Assembly (NCBI GenBank): GCA_030544215.1
Contig: JARZZO010000008.1
Location: forward strand, 23,475,614-23,539,613
Direction: 5' to 3'
Length of the DNA: 64,000 nucleotides
DNA from: Zantedeschia hybrid cultivar
Taxonomy: Eukaryota; Streptophyta; Magnoliopsida; Alismatales; Araceae
The notes beneath the pieces were generated by a model that was not told where the DNA came from, ran no database searches, and worked only from the letters and a program-made list of their open reading frames with translations. Positions 1 to 11,910 of this stretch are shown piece by piece. The stretch's first letter is position 1; each line of letters opens with the position of its first letter. The position numbers and the translations under genes are program-made.

Positions 1-3000
1 ATTTGCCTGGTGATGAAGAGCGGCGCCCAGTCGCGGCAGGGGTCGACGCGGAAGTCCCAGATGGTGTTGGGTATCTTCAGCTTCGCAGCTATGGCCCTAA
101 GCACCTCCACTGCGCTTGCGTTCCCGTCATGAAGTTAGAATGTGGACTCCCAACCCAGCCGGCCGGGAGTGGAAGGGGCCGACGGTCATGGGAACGTACG
201 GGACCGTTCATCGTTTAGTATGGTTGGGAGTTTTATTTTTCGGTTTTTTATAATTTTTTAATATTTATTATAAACTTTTATATCTTTATACTATTTATTA
301 GTGGCTACAATTATTTACAATATTCTGAAAAAGTCCCTCGGCTTTTCCTAAAATATTCTTTCGGAGGAATTTTTTCTTAAGAATGAGTTTAAGATTGTCA
401 GGAGTTTTAAGAGAATACGAAGATTGCATAGCCAAATTATAAGGAATAGTGAAAAATTATAGAGACTAAAAAATAAAAATTCCTCCGTAACTTGATTTCG
501 TTTGGACATACTGTTCAAGGAACAAAGCTGTACTAAATAATACTTGAAACTAAACTACTAAACCAAATCGAAATCTTTTTCAATTTAAAGCAAACTGAAT
601 TAAAATATTTTGATTTGGTTTGGTGAATAACTCAGTGCAGAGTTTTAACGGGCCTATCGTTTATAGAACTTTCTTACAAATAAAAAAGTTATTTATTTAT
701 TTGATTTTTAACTTTAACTTAAACCATAAATACTAAAATTTTACCAACAGATAGAAATAATGAGCTCCAATTTCTAAGGTTAGAACGAAGCTTAATTTCT
801 AACGTTACTAATCATATTTATAATTTTTGTTTTTTTTTTGAACTTTTTATGAACTCCAATTTACTCAGTTTGATTTGGTTGAATAGCCTTTTGAAACCAA
901 ACTATATAATTCAGCTTGGCTTCAAACCAAATTGAAAAATTTTCACTAAATTTTTCACTTTCGAACCAAACTAAATTGATCGGTTCGGTTTAAACTAAAT
1001 GTTCGCTCAATGAACAAAACATTTAAATGCTCAGATGGTTTATGTAGTTGAATTAGATTACAATACATGTTATTATATGGGAAAAGAGTTTTTCTTTGTT
1101 GCCAAGAGACATAAGACATTTTATCTCTACTAGAAAAAGTAAGAATAGTATCTGAACAAATCTTTATTTTTATTTCTTTAATTAACCATTCTTAGGACAA
1201 AACTTTCAAATTTATCATTCTTGGATCTTAATTTTCATATATAAAAAAATAGAAAATTTATAAAACTCTCCCCATTGGATACGGTGCATAAATTATAGCT
1301 ACGAACGTCATCAATATTTAAAAGTCGTTATTTGAAGAATAAGAGAATTTTTTAATATGCGACACAAAATTTATTTGCAGCATCTTTTGCTAATAAAGAA
1401 AGCATTAAGCGAAAAAATAACGTATAAGAGTGAGAATGCAACTTAAAAACATGTATGATCATATATGATAACAGTCTTTGTACATCACTCAGCTTCCACG
1501 CACACAATTGGCTGCTCGGGTTCAAGTTCAGGGTGCCACATGCAAATATTTATTTTATAAGTTCACATAAGATATTTCACCTTTAATGGCCAGAAGAATA
1601 ATAGCTAAGAGATTTTTAGTTTATAAAAGGAATTATATGTTTTATATTTAATATGGAGCGTATGATTTTTTATTTGTAGATAAAATCTAAAATGCTCAAA
1701 TTGGCTTAAGAATTTTAATCATATAAATAATAATTTAAAATTTAGTACGAATATACACATAAAAGGACCTTTCCTTAGGACAGTAAGCGTGTTGGAGATA
1801 AAAATGAAAATGACCCTTTCTTATTTCTGTTTCTTATAAAGTTTATTGGAGATATAAATAGAAACAAAAATGAGTATTTCAGCTTATGAATCCTTTTATG
1901 TTTTTAAATGGTAAATCAGAAACGAAAATGGAAGTAAGCAGCAGTTATGGTTATCGTCATCACTATAACAAAAAATTCTTTTAAATCATTTTTTACTATT
2001 TACTTTCGATAAATTTTCTTCTAATAATAAAAAATTACTTTAAATCATTTTTACTATTCACTTTCGATAAATTTTCTTCTAATAATTGAAAATTTTAAAT
2101 CTACAATATTTTAATTTATATAAATTCTTGCAATGAACTTTGAATTTTGAAATCTACCTCATCTATTGGCCCAAACCTATATATTGTGAATCTACTCAAA
2201 TCATGCACCAAAAAATTACACAAATTTAAGATTGGCCTTACCTTTGTCAAACCGTTAAGAGATATCCTCTATGTTAGATATGATAGGGAGACATTTAATG
2301 TTATACCATGTACTTTTATAACTATTAATAAATTTAATTAATTTAAATTAGGCCAATTAATTAATCATAAAAATTCATGATTGAGTTTAAGTAACTTAAT
2401 TTAGTCAAATTAACTCAATTATGAAAGCCCAATAACTCAATTATACTACTAAGAATAGTCTACTAATTTAGTTCAAATTCTGAGTTGATATATTAGACAA
2501 CAACATAGTAAAATAATGATAACTTTTTATAAAAAATTATGATTATGCTTAGTATAATTGTATAATGTGATTTGTAAAATTTACTATATGTTAAGTCATG
2601 TGGATGATTTGAAGTCTACTAAGTGGTTGTACTCATAAATCCTATTAATATTTTCAGGATATGAAAAAGAGAATCTGAAATTTGAGAAGACTTCTGATTG
2701 AGGTATTTGACATGTTCAGGAGGTTATTTAGATTGAAATTTATAATTTTTTTAGACTTGATATAATAGGGATAATAAGAGATTGATGTATTTTTCTTTAT
2801 TTGGTGAGATTAAAAATTTATACACAATTGATGGATATTGTAATTTGTGAACTTTGATATTGATTATATTTAGATATTTTAGATTAGTTAATGATTATGA
2901 CATTTATTTAAATCACATTATGGTTATTTAGTTCTCATATCTGTTTGTTATAGTGAAATTTATTTTAAAATTACGTAGTCGGACTCTGAATTATAAAAAA

Positions 3001-5009
3001 GAAAAAAAAAACTGGATCCCGAGCGTAACATTTAATGTTTCAACATTTATCTTGTAAAATAATATAGATATAAGACACATCATCGTTGGGAAACAAGAAA
3101 AGGTAGTGGATACGGAAACAATTATTTTCATTTCTAACTCCGATAATAATTGGAGATCCGTTTTCATTTTTGATAACTTAATGGATGATCTTTAATGGTT
3201 TCCGTATCCATTAACCGGAACAAAAACAAGACAGATAATCTGAACTCGGATGTCAATTTGCAATCCTACCTTTCCCTCACCACCTAGAGATAGAACCGTT
3301 AAGGATTGTAGGCACAACTATTCATTTCTCATGAGGAATCCTCATTGTATATATTATCCATCTTATTTAACAGAAACAATTAGGAGCTCCAATCATTTTA
3401 AGAATAATAATAATATTTAAGAACTCCTATGAAATTATTTACTTTTGATTGTGAATTCTCATTTTAAGTTTAATAAAGTCATATATGAAAATTCTTCTGT
3501 AGTTAGAAAGCTTCTCAAATCGATGATAAGAATAAATTTTAAAATAATTATAGAGATATATGCAAAACAACTTTTACCATATTTCAAGCAATATGTAAAA
3601 AACAAGAATGGTACTGTAAGAAACTTTTCATTTTGTAGTGGTTAGTTTACATGGTATATTTAGTATGGATAAATTTGAGAACATCGTTTTCTCAGTCATA
3701 AATTAATTAAATTCATTTAAATAATCACAGACCCATCCTTGTTGACTTGAACTTCGAAAAGAAAACAGGACCAGATCCAGTCGTGATCTGTGGGCCCCCG
3801 TCGACCGCGACTCCTCCGTTGATGACCGGAAAGCCATCGTCGCGGCGGGGTCCCTAAACCATGCACCCCAGGCGGCGGTTTTTGTTTTCTTCACTGGGTT
3901 TTAAGCTAAAACATAATTAGAAAAATAATTTGCGGTTTGCCCACGTTGCCTCGCTGGAAGAGCTAAAAAGATTGGAACATAATTAAAAACAGACAGGAAC
4001 TTAATAGTTCCTCAATCATTGCTGGCATCTTTCCACATTTCTCTTGACTCTCATAAATAAACTTAATTATTTAGATACAAAATATTTTTTGTGAGCCTAC
4101 TTGTAGTCAGAATCTATTTAGTTTTATACTTTCATGTAAAATAAATTGTATGAAAGATTTCTTTTTCCAAAAAGTCTAAGTATAATAACTTATTTGGTAA
4201 TTTGAAAAATCCTAATCAACGGAAAACTTGACTTTTTCGTTTCCCAATCTTTGCATCTATGGAATGAGATCGGATGTCCTCTTTGAAAGCAATGGAAAAA
4301 GTACCAAATGATAAATTACATTCTTGGTTTTTTGTAAGTTTATTTTTTTAGAAAATCTTTTCCATTCAAATATATTTTATGTAGAACTAAATACACCCTT
4401 AGTTTACGCAGAATACTCTAAGATTTTTGACATTAAGTCAGTTAGGTTTACGCAGAACAACCAGCATGAGTTTAAGAAAAACGTATCTATGACAACTTAA
4501 TCTCGAACTTTCTTTAGTTGCATCCAAAACAAAAACTTCTGTAACATCCCACACTAGCCACACTGCTGAAGGCTACGTGATAACGAAGACGAAGCGATGA
4601 AGTGCATGCAAGGAGCGGGGGTGATCAGGCAGGCATGCATGCAGGAAGACAAAAACCCAGGAAGCAAATTAATTTTTATGGCTGAATCGTTGACATGAGT
4701 AATTGACTGTCAGCGGAACACAAATCAAAATGAGAAGACAATTGAGAGAAGATTAAGGTTATTTTGCTCACCGCTCGTTCTAACCAATTCATGAATCAAA
4801 CATCCCCTGATCAGAGTTACTTGGGTTTATATATATACGCTAGCTGGGAGTGAAGGGGTCAGCGGCATACCTTCATGCCGGGGAAGTCTCTGAGCGTTGG
4901 CTCGGTGGTCCTCAAGACAGCAGCACAGAGTCGACAGCAGGAGGAGGAGGAGCAGAGCTCCGGGGAGCGCCGGCGGCCTGGAAACTGCCTGCGCTGCTGC
5001 TCTCATCAT
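1..5009 (-). CDS. LRR receptor-like kinase, copy A (5' end, continues past window start)
   Basis: Two exons of a receptor kinase of LRR subfamily VIII-2 are visible. Exon 1 (5009 to 4871) opens with ATG-ATG and encodes a signal peptide: a run of leucines followed by cysteines, then a short mature start ending LPRHE. A GTATGC donor follows in phase 1. Exon 2 starts at 109 after a CGCAG acceptor and restores the frame as E-V-E-V-L-R, then AIAAKLKIPNTIWDF and VDPC, the conserved N-terminal cap before the LRRs. It runs off the window at base 1. The 4.76-kb intron (110-4870) sits where gene C has its first intron. The gene may be intact outside the window, but the LRR, malectin and kinase parts are not here. 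In family terms it would be a plasma-membrane receptor kinase. Its ligand is unknown. Confidence 0.75.
110..4870. other. Intron 1 of copy A, AT-rich, no gene seen
   Basis: No coding exon was recognised in this 4.76-kb intron. It is strongly AT-rich. An imperfect tandem duplication of about 55-60 bp lies around 1979-2088: both copies share a TTTCGATAAATTTTCTTCTAAT segment and differ by a few bases. Around 560-1010 there are repeated, partly inverted TTTGGTTTGGT-like stretches that look like an old hAT-type MITE, with no boundary I can defend. A short GC-rich patch at 3750-3870 stands out from its surroundings and matches nothing I recognise. Confidence 0.5.
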
Positions 5010-5160
5010 CTCTTCTTCGGTACTCCTCTTCCCTTCACCTCCTCGAGAAAGAAATAAGATGGATAGCTAGGCAGTCAGCAGGAAGATATATATGCGAGAA
5101 AAGTGAGGTTGGACAGAAAAGAAACAAAGCTGAGAGAGAGAGAGAGAGAGAGAGAGAGTA
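5010..5160 (-). promoter_or_regulatory. Probable promoter and 5' leader of copy A
   Basis: Upstream of the copy A start codon the minus strand carries a TATA-like GCATATATATC (5085-5095). Further upstream is a (GA)n tract of about 27 bp at 5132-5158, read as CT on the gene strand. CT/GA tracts close to the start codon are common in plant 5' leaders. The TATA-like site is only about 75 bp from the ATG, so the leader would be short. No start site is proven. Confidence 0.35.
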
Positions 5161-7646
5161 ACTTATTCTTATAGATAAGTTCTTTCAAGAATTTATTTGT
5201 AACACTCTCAAAGATTTATTTGTAAATTTTATGAGTTTTTCATTAATTCACGGTAAATTGTGAGGACTTGTTTGCAAATAGACTAAAAAAAATTATTTAT
5301 AATATCACAAGATTATAAAAATTTATATGTAAAAAATCCTTCTATTATTTGCCATGTATACAACCATAAGAAAGTTTAGTCTATGATTTGTAGTCTTACC
5401 ATCATTTATCATTTGTTTATCTTAATTCTCTGAGTTTAGAAAGGAAAAAAAAAAAACCTAACCTCTGTGTTCTAAATGACTATATGCATAATCCCAAAAA
5501 CATTTGTATGTTCTTGTATACAACAAAAACCTTATGTTTTACACCACACTTTCTTAAACATAATATTCTTTCCGTTCTGATGTTGTTGAAATTAAAAGAT
5601 GTAACTAAAATAATATCATTAATTAAGATATACATGATAATATGAAGTATGTAATATATAGAATATGACAAATTTTGAGTGTGCGTATATATATACTCCT
5701 TAGGGTAAAGTATTATCGGCTACCGTACATATTTTAACTACTTTTTAAAAATATTCAAATATGTGTTTAAGTAGAGTCCAAACAAGATGAAATCTCAAAA
5801 CCGCGGTGTTGAGATTAAGAGGCACAAACTTATATGCATTTGAACCATAATTTAAAAACCCATATTAGACTAATAAGACGACTATGAGTATGATAAGATG
5901 AGAGCCTCCTGCCACAGTAATTACATCTCTGTACAGCGTACATTCCATTCATATGGACTAAAGATAAATTTTATATTTATATTTTAATAATTAATTAATT
6001 TACCTTTAACTCGTATATAAATAAACTTACAAGAACGGGTGTTGCTTTGAGAACAACACTAACTCAGCATAACTTGGTCGATACCTTTTCGGCGAAATGG
6101 ATCGGCTGGACCTCTTCCCCTTGTGTATCTATGATACATGGAGAAAAAAAGTGACGAAGTGTGACTCATCATTTTAAAGTTATTCACCCTTTTCTTCGTG
6201 AGTAATACTTGCTACAATGAAAGTGCGTGCTGCACGCATCGTCATTACAGCACTCACCGTTCATTGCAGTGGGTTATTTTCTTTTTTTCTTTCTAAGACG
6301 TCTTTAAAGTGTCTTAACCGTTTGTACAGTGTAATGTCTGATTGAACGACTTAAAAATTTTTGAAAAATAAAAAATCGAGTCTAATGAATAGTATATATA
6401 TATATTATTTTACTATTCATTGGATTCGATTTTTATTTTTCAAAAATTTTGAATTGTTCGATCGGACAAAATAATGAACGGACAATTAAGACATCTCGGA
6501 GGTGATTTAAAAAAAATAATTCTTTTTTTTAAATCCACTTCAATGACGATACATGCAGCACACATCATAGTTGCAGTAAATATTACTCTTCTCTCGTATA
6601 TGTGTCTTAAATTACATACGATTTGAGAAAAAGATCTAAAAGATTCAGATCAAATTTCTTTCCCGACCTCCCCAAGAGTTCCATTTATGTTAGATTTTAT
6701 CTTTTTCTAATATAGGAAAAAAAGACAAATTCTAAAATTGTTTAATAGATGATGCCTACTCCACTCGTTACCTTAAAATTTTGAATTGAATGACCCAATA
6801 ATTTCAACAATTTCCACTAGGTAGACGTGGAACTGGGCAACTTCCCATCACCAGAATTGCTCTCGACGCGGAAGTCAGGCATTTGTTCCGGTCAAAACGT
6901 GTGCACGACTTACTGGATCGTAGGAATGTTGGCTCTACTTCTTCTTAATCCGATGTTACTTTCATGGCTCATCGGCAACCCGCAGTTCGTGCTGTCTGTA
7001 GTAAAAGAGTGGATGACAAAACAAAAAGGATACATCTGCTATTATTCCTTATTGTTGACACTTCTTAATGAGTAATTTAAGTTGTCAAATAGTTGTAACT
7101 TATAAGTGGAAATTGAGGTAATGATATTTCTTTGGTAGAATATTTTTCCTATATATATGATTATTTTGGGTCTGAGAAACCTACGGTAGGAAGTAGCAAT
7201 CTCTCCACTGATTGTGGGTGCGTTTGTTTATGTTGGTGGGGATTCTTCTACTATTTAAAATCCAAGAGGGGAAGAGATAATGCATGAGACATTGCCAAAT
7301 TCCTCATTTCCAAATTTTTAATTTAAAAAAAAAAAATCTTAAAGTTTGATGCGATATGTGCCTATTTAGTTTCACCGTTACATTTTTTAACTTCTTCTAA
7401 AGATTAGAAACCTTAAATCTCTTCTCTTTAGTTAAAAAAAAAAGAAAAAGCAGAGAAGAACAGCTATTTGCACCTCATTCTACTTTAAGTATCTGAAAAT
7501 TCTTGATGTTTCATTTTTCTACATTTGAATAGTCCACAAGCCATATCTAATGCCACTCTGCTTAGAGTCAGTCAATGTACATAATAGTTTGGATGGGACA
7601 TTTGCTGTTTTATTTCTCTCCCTATTAAATGTGAGATCTCTGCACC
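5161..7646. other. Intergenic spacer
   Basis: No gene is supported in this stretch. It holds the palindromic MITE annotated separately at 6200-6588. A single 82-codon plus-strand ORF at 6827-7075 has a hydrophobic middle (LLLNPMLLSWLIG) but no recognisable family and no supporting context, and I do not call it a gene. The rest is AT-rich spacer. Confidence 0.5.
6200..6588. mobile_element. Long palindromic MITE
   Basis: The two halves of this 389-bp stretch are imperfect reverse complements of each other. The left end begins GAGTAATACTTGCTACAATG and the right end, read in reverse, begins GAGTAATATTTACTGCAACT. Both arms contain GTGCTGCA followed by ATCGTCATT. The centre is a near-palindrome around a TATATATATA run, with matching ATTCAATGAATAG and AAAAATTTTTGA-type arms. 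Foldback or Mutator-like MITEs have this structure. I found no clean TSD, so the superfamily is open. The end motif GAGTAATACTTGC recurs in reverse at 15367-15379. Confidence 0.6.
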
Positions 7647-8003
7647 TAGGGCTGTCAATTCTCCAGGTCTAAGTAGACTCATACTCAAAGTGAATGTACT
7701 CAGACCTGGTTCAGACCCAATAAGGGTCATGCGTAAATGGGTAAATGGGTTGGGTCCTGGGTCTACTTCTTATTTATTTGATGTTGAAAGATAAATGGAT
7801 CTAGTATAAAATTTATTTATCTTAAATCTCTATGTGCCAGATAATTAGATTAGATTTGAGGTCCAAATTCTAAGAAATCGGCTTATAAATTTTTACAATG
7901 TATGACAATAGAAAACTTAATGGATAAACGGGTATACCCAGGCCCATAACTAACAGGTCCAAACGGGCCTATTAATGGGTCTGGGCCCATTTTGATAGCC
8001 GTA
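7647..8003. mobile_element. hAT-type MITE, TSD TCTGCACC
   Basis: A 357-bp element is flanked by a perfect 8-bp TSD, TCTGCACC (7639-7646 and 8004-8011). Its ends are imperfect terminal inverted repeats: TAGGGCTGTCAA at the left and TACGGCTATCAA read inward from the right. The body has GGGT- and GGCCC-rich inverted segments (GGTCTAAG, AATGGGTCTGGGCCC). Eight-base TSDs and TAGGG-type ends are the signature of hAT elements. It has no coding capacity. Confidence 0.8.
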
Positions 8004-8302
8004 TCTGCACCCATTCAATAATCTTGAGAGCCAACGTAGTGTATTCTGACTGTCCATGGGACATCGAGAATGCCTTTTATTTAGGTTAGGCACTGAAGGA
8101 GTCGTCTCTGATCTTTCCTTTTGAAATAAAGATGGAGAAAAGACACAAACCTACGCTGCTGCACAATGTGGGAACAGAGAAAGGAACCACACAATAAGAG
8201 AAAAAGAAACCTAGAGCTTCCTGAAATCACCACTTATATTATTATTTGGTTTGACGTAAAACTCCTAAAACACTTTAAAAACACCATACTCTTGTGAGAG
8301 AT

Positions 8303-8416
8303 TGTTGAAGTTATTGTGCCATCCAACTCAAAACCTTAAGGCGATGAGTGGAGTAGGCACCATCTATTAAACACTTTTTGATTTTGTCCTTTTTCCAATA
8401 CATAACCATTCTAACA
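8303..8416 (-). repeat. TRIM LTR (3' copy on the minus strand)
   Basis: This terminal direct repeat is bounded by TGTTG and CTAACA on the plus strand. It is nearly the same as 8511-8631 apart from a few substitutions and a short T-run difference near its CTAACA end. Confidence 0.85.
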
Positions 8417-8510
8417 CGCCCCCTCACGTGCAAGCTAATTTTAGGCTCTGTCACGTGGACTACAAATACAGGGTGCGTGGCCCGGTTCGTAACCATAGAC
8501 TCTGATACTA

Positions 8511-8631
8511 TGTTGAAGTTATTGGGCCATCCAATTCAAAACCTTAAGGCAATGAGTAGAGTAGGCACCATCTATTAAACACTTTTTGATTTTGTCCTTT
8601 TTTCTTTTTTCAATACACGACTATTCTAACA
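8511..8631 (-). repeat. TRIM LTR (5' copy on the minus strand)
   Basis: This is the partner of 8303-8416. It is seven bases longer because of an expanded pyrimidine run (CCTTTTTTCTTTTTT on the plus strand). On the minus strand the primer-binding site begins immediately after it. Confidence 0.85.
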
Positions 8632-8636
8632 GAGAT

Positions 8637-10187
8637 GAAATACAATATTTTAAATATTTTACATCAAATCAAATGATTCCTAATGGTATCGATGTGCTTG
8701 TGCCTTAATGGTACCTTCGATCTCTTTTTTTAGGACGTGTAATTCCTACCTTTCGTAGTATGCAAGAATATGGAATTAACTCCAAGAATACTTGTGTGGA
8801 AACAATCTTCATTTAAAAAGAGAATATTATACTTGTCAGAAGTGGAATCCTCTCTAAGTAAGAGCAACTGTATAGATTTAGTCAATTATGTCACTGATAA
8901 AAGAGTTTTAACCTATTTCAACAACCCTCCAGCAATTTATTTTAGCCCTTTGGGCACCCCCTGGCCCCTCAAGAATTTCTTCCCGTCAAATCATGCATTT
9001 ATTACTTGGATCAACGTAGAAAAGGTCAAATATGGAATGCTTTTGATTAGATGTTTGGCCTCTTATTAGTAATAAAAAAAGAGTATACTAAAAATATTTT
9101 TAAAATATTCTTAATATAATTTAGTAGAAACATGGTACTAGTCTGTAAATGTTTCTTTTTGTTGATGATTGCTAAAAGGAGAATTGTTTTAAGAAGGATT
9201 TAGAGATTATAGAAGATTTAAAATAAAGATGAAGATGGTAGGAATTAACACAAATACTAAAAGATTACAGTGAGAAAAGTAAAAACCCAAAATTAAAACG
9301 CTATTTCGAGTATCTTAGAATTCTCTATGTCTCCTCTTCAAACATCTAATGTTATATATGAGAAAATAGTGATAAAGTTTATTGTGAATTTGTTTTATTT
9401 TTTTAATTTTACTTATTTAGATAAATTATTTAATCCATATTTTTATTATTATCTAAGGCATATTTAGTAGAGAATGATTTAAAATTTATTTAGATATTCA
9501 AAACTTAACATTTATAATTTAAAATATACCTATGACACTTATAGGCTATACTTTACAAGGGTTAAATTTACAACTCATTAAGTTATAAGTCAAAATCTCA
9601 AATATTTAGATTATTATCCAAATTCAAATGTTATCTAGTGGAGTCGAATTCAGAAAGAAAAAATTATTTTTCATGGGATGATATATGGATTCTGATATTC
9701 TAATAATGTTAAATGGAGCGGATTCAGATACTATGACATTCGATCCATATTCGCTCCACCAATAGCCCTCGATAATAAGGATTAAAAAAATGAAAAGATT
9801 AAATATGAGAACTAAAATTTTAATGTATAAAATATGAAGATTGATTGACAATTTATTTTATCTATAAGGTTTGGAATCTAAAAGATCCAAAAGGGAAAAC
9901 CAAGGAAGTTGGCGGGCTACAAAATGTCGCATTTGCCTAATCCGTCCTACGATCTTGGAGGGAGCGAGCTTGTCTGCACCTGTGCGTCTGCACCACCCAA
10001 CGCCCCTAGACACATGAAATCTAGCCATACGTATACCTTCATACAGTTCGATCTCGTGTGCCTAGGGACGTTGGACGATCTTGATGTACAAATCTCGTTA
10101 CATCTTGGAGAAAGTTTACTGCCATAGGACAAAAATTTTATAGCAGACAATATTACTCTCATGTCATGTGTATATAGGACAAGATTG
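8637..10187. other. Intergenic spacer with one inverted repeat
   Basis: No gene is supported. At 9997-10020 and 10051-10074 there is an imperfect 24-bp inverted repeat: CCAACGCCCCTAGACACATG on the left, CCAACGTCCCTAGGCACACG read from the right. A related motif, CCAACGCCCCCAGACTCATA, occurs near 57297, so this is probably a dispersed foldback-type repeat. The remainder is AT-rich. Confidence 0.45.
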
Positions 10188-10204
10188 AGTGCTAGTATGT
10201 AATT

Positions 10205-11381
10205 GATGCAAGTAGGAGGCTGGGGCGGAAACCTCGCCTCGCCCCGTGGGCGAGAACCTCCGGTGCCTTCTTTGTTTCCGTTTCCTGCGGCAGCCCCCCT
10301 GGGGGGGGGTTGTCGTCGCTCTCCTCGCCAGCACGAGAAGACAGCTCGCTTCGCCCTCTTGGGCAGAAACCTTTGACATCTTCTTCGTTGCCGTTTTCGG
10401 CAGCGGCCCCCCTAGGAGGAGGATTTCCCCTCCCACGTCCGTATTTCTTTTGCTCTTCCTTTTTCCTACCCCATACCCCCTCTCCGCATCTACTGATCCC
10501 CTCCACTGTCTCGCCTTCTATTGTTCGGTGTTTGACCCACCGTCGACCTGCATTTTCCTTCGAACTATCATCACCCCACCACCATGTAATCTTGTCGTCC
10601 TCCCGTTTTTTCACCGCAAACCTCTGCCCCTATCTCCACTACCTTCCCATCGCCCGTCTTCTGCCTTCAGCTCCATCTCTCGGTTCCACCCTCCCACTTT
10701 CCCACTGTTTAATTAGATTATAGATCCAATTCAGGTTTTGGTGGAGTCCTGGCTCTCCTGGGACTCGGAATCCTAGCTCCCAACAAGTACTTGCTACTTT
10801 GTGTTTCCTTTCCCTGTTTCCTAATATGTAGACCTCCCTCCCCTTATGGTCGCCGGTTTTTGGTTCTTTGTAGGGCTTGGTTTTCTTCAAGTTTGGTACC
10901 GTTTAGGATATTTGAAGCTTGGTTAGGTGCTCGAGATCTCATGCGAATCCCGTATGTCGGTGTCTACGTACATCTTTGAGCAACCCCCTTTCTACTGCGA
11001 CAGTCTGCAGTTTCTCCAGTCTGCTGATAACAGTGGTGCTTCATTGGAGTTTCTAACTCCTCCCTGCAACATCAGTTCTACAAAGCTGGTTAGGTATCGC
11101 ATGAAGACTTCTCTTGTTGTTTGCCCTGGTGTTCTGAACTCGTCGCCGACTGTTGGATTTGCTACTTCTCCGACTAGCACCTTGCCCACTGTGGTTACCT
11201 GCAAGGTGTTCATTGGTTTGCCTGTTGGTTCTAAGTGGATGTACTACTTGCGTGTTGTGTTTCCTTCTGTGTATTGTGCTATCTCATCCGTGTTCCTGCA
11301 CTTGTTGTAACTCCACCTTACTTTATGTATCTCTGTTCTAGTAATGAGTGAAGGTACCTTTGTGTTCAAAAAAAAAGAAGA
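10205..11381 (+). mobile_element. Retroposed insert with A-tail and 17-bp TSD
   Basis: A 1177-bp insert is flanked by a perfect 17-bp TSD, AGTGCTAGTATGTAATT (10188-10204 and 11382-11398). It ends at the right in an A-rich tail (11368-11381), so it is a product of target-primed reverse transcription in plus orientation. The 5' third is C- and CG-rich and contains two diverged copies of a motif (GGGCGAGAACC, then GGGCAGAAACC) about 110 bp apart, each followed by a GCAGC/CCCCC stretch. The 3' third carries a 127-codon open frame at 10927-11310 that matches no family I recognise. It could be an internally deleted LINE or a processed copy of a host transcript. The sequence alone does not decide. 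Confidence 0.75.
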
Positions 11382-11910
11382 AGTGCTAGTATGTAATTAG
11401 GCCCTTTTGCCGCCTGACCGCACAACAGCCCATATCATCTGAACAAAGACTGAATAGTGCAGTACTGGTGCTAAGGTAAAAATTCTCATTGAGAAGAGTT
11501 TGTTGTACACATTTGTTTCTAAAATGAGTATTGCTAGGGTGACAGGAAAAATTATCCACTTTTTTTATCCCTTCAAAAGAAAGATTTCAGGTGAAAGAGG
11601 TTTTACAAATTACCCGGTAAAAATACGACAACATTTTAAAAGGTTGGTCTTTCCTATTCACCCACGTCAGCTAAGTAAAATAAATGGGGAAGCTTTCCCG
11701 TTGTGTTAGTATTATCCTTCTAAAATATAGCACACAATCTGATTTTTTTATTGGACAACTATGGCACCGATGCATTCCACTGCCTCACAAATATCTACAT
11801 CAAGTTTAATCGGACAGCTCAGCCCAACCCACTAAGCGCGAATGAGAACCCGTCTATGCAGGTGTGATTCTCACCCCCTCTTGAAACATCCTGCGCTAGG
11901 CAGATAAAGT

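Larger units (their letters stand above)
8303..8631 (-). mobile_element. TRIM retrotransposon (complete, 329 bp)
   Basis: This is a terminal-repeat retrotransposon in miniature. Direct repeats of 114 bp (8303-8416) and 121 bp (8511-8631) enclose only 94 bp. On the minus strand each LTR starts TGTTAGAAT and ends TTCAACA. The 5' LTR is followed directly by TAGTATCAGAGTC, a near match to the initiator-tRNA primer site TGGTATCAGAGC. A purine tract GTGAGGGGGCG precedes the 3' LTR. A perfect 5-bp TSD, GAGAT, flanks the element (8298-8302, 8632-8636). There is no coding sequence, as expected of TRIMs, which depend on enzymes from other elements. Confidence 0.9.

Noticed and set aside
4850..5161. Plus-strand ORF of 103 codons ending in Arg-Glu repeats
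   Set aside because: It is antisense to exon 1 of copy A and ends in the (GA)n tract.
6827..7075. A small hydrophobic protein of 82 residues
   Set aside because: It is a single isolated ORF with no family match, no splice context and no regulatory signal. The length is possible by chance.
10164..10723. Several overlapping ORFs of 90-156 codons
   Set aside because: They run through the C-rich 5' part of the retroposed insert on both strands, with no conserved motif and no start context.
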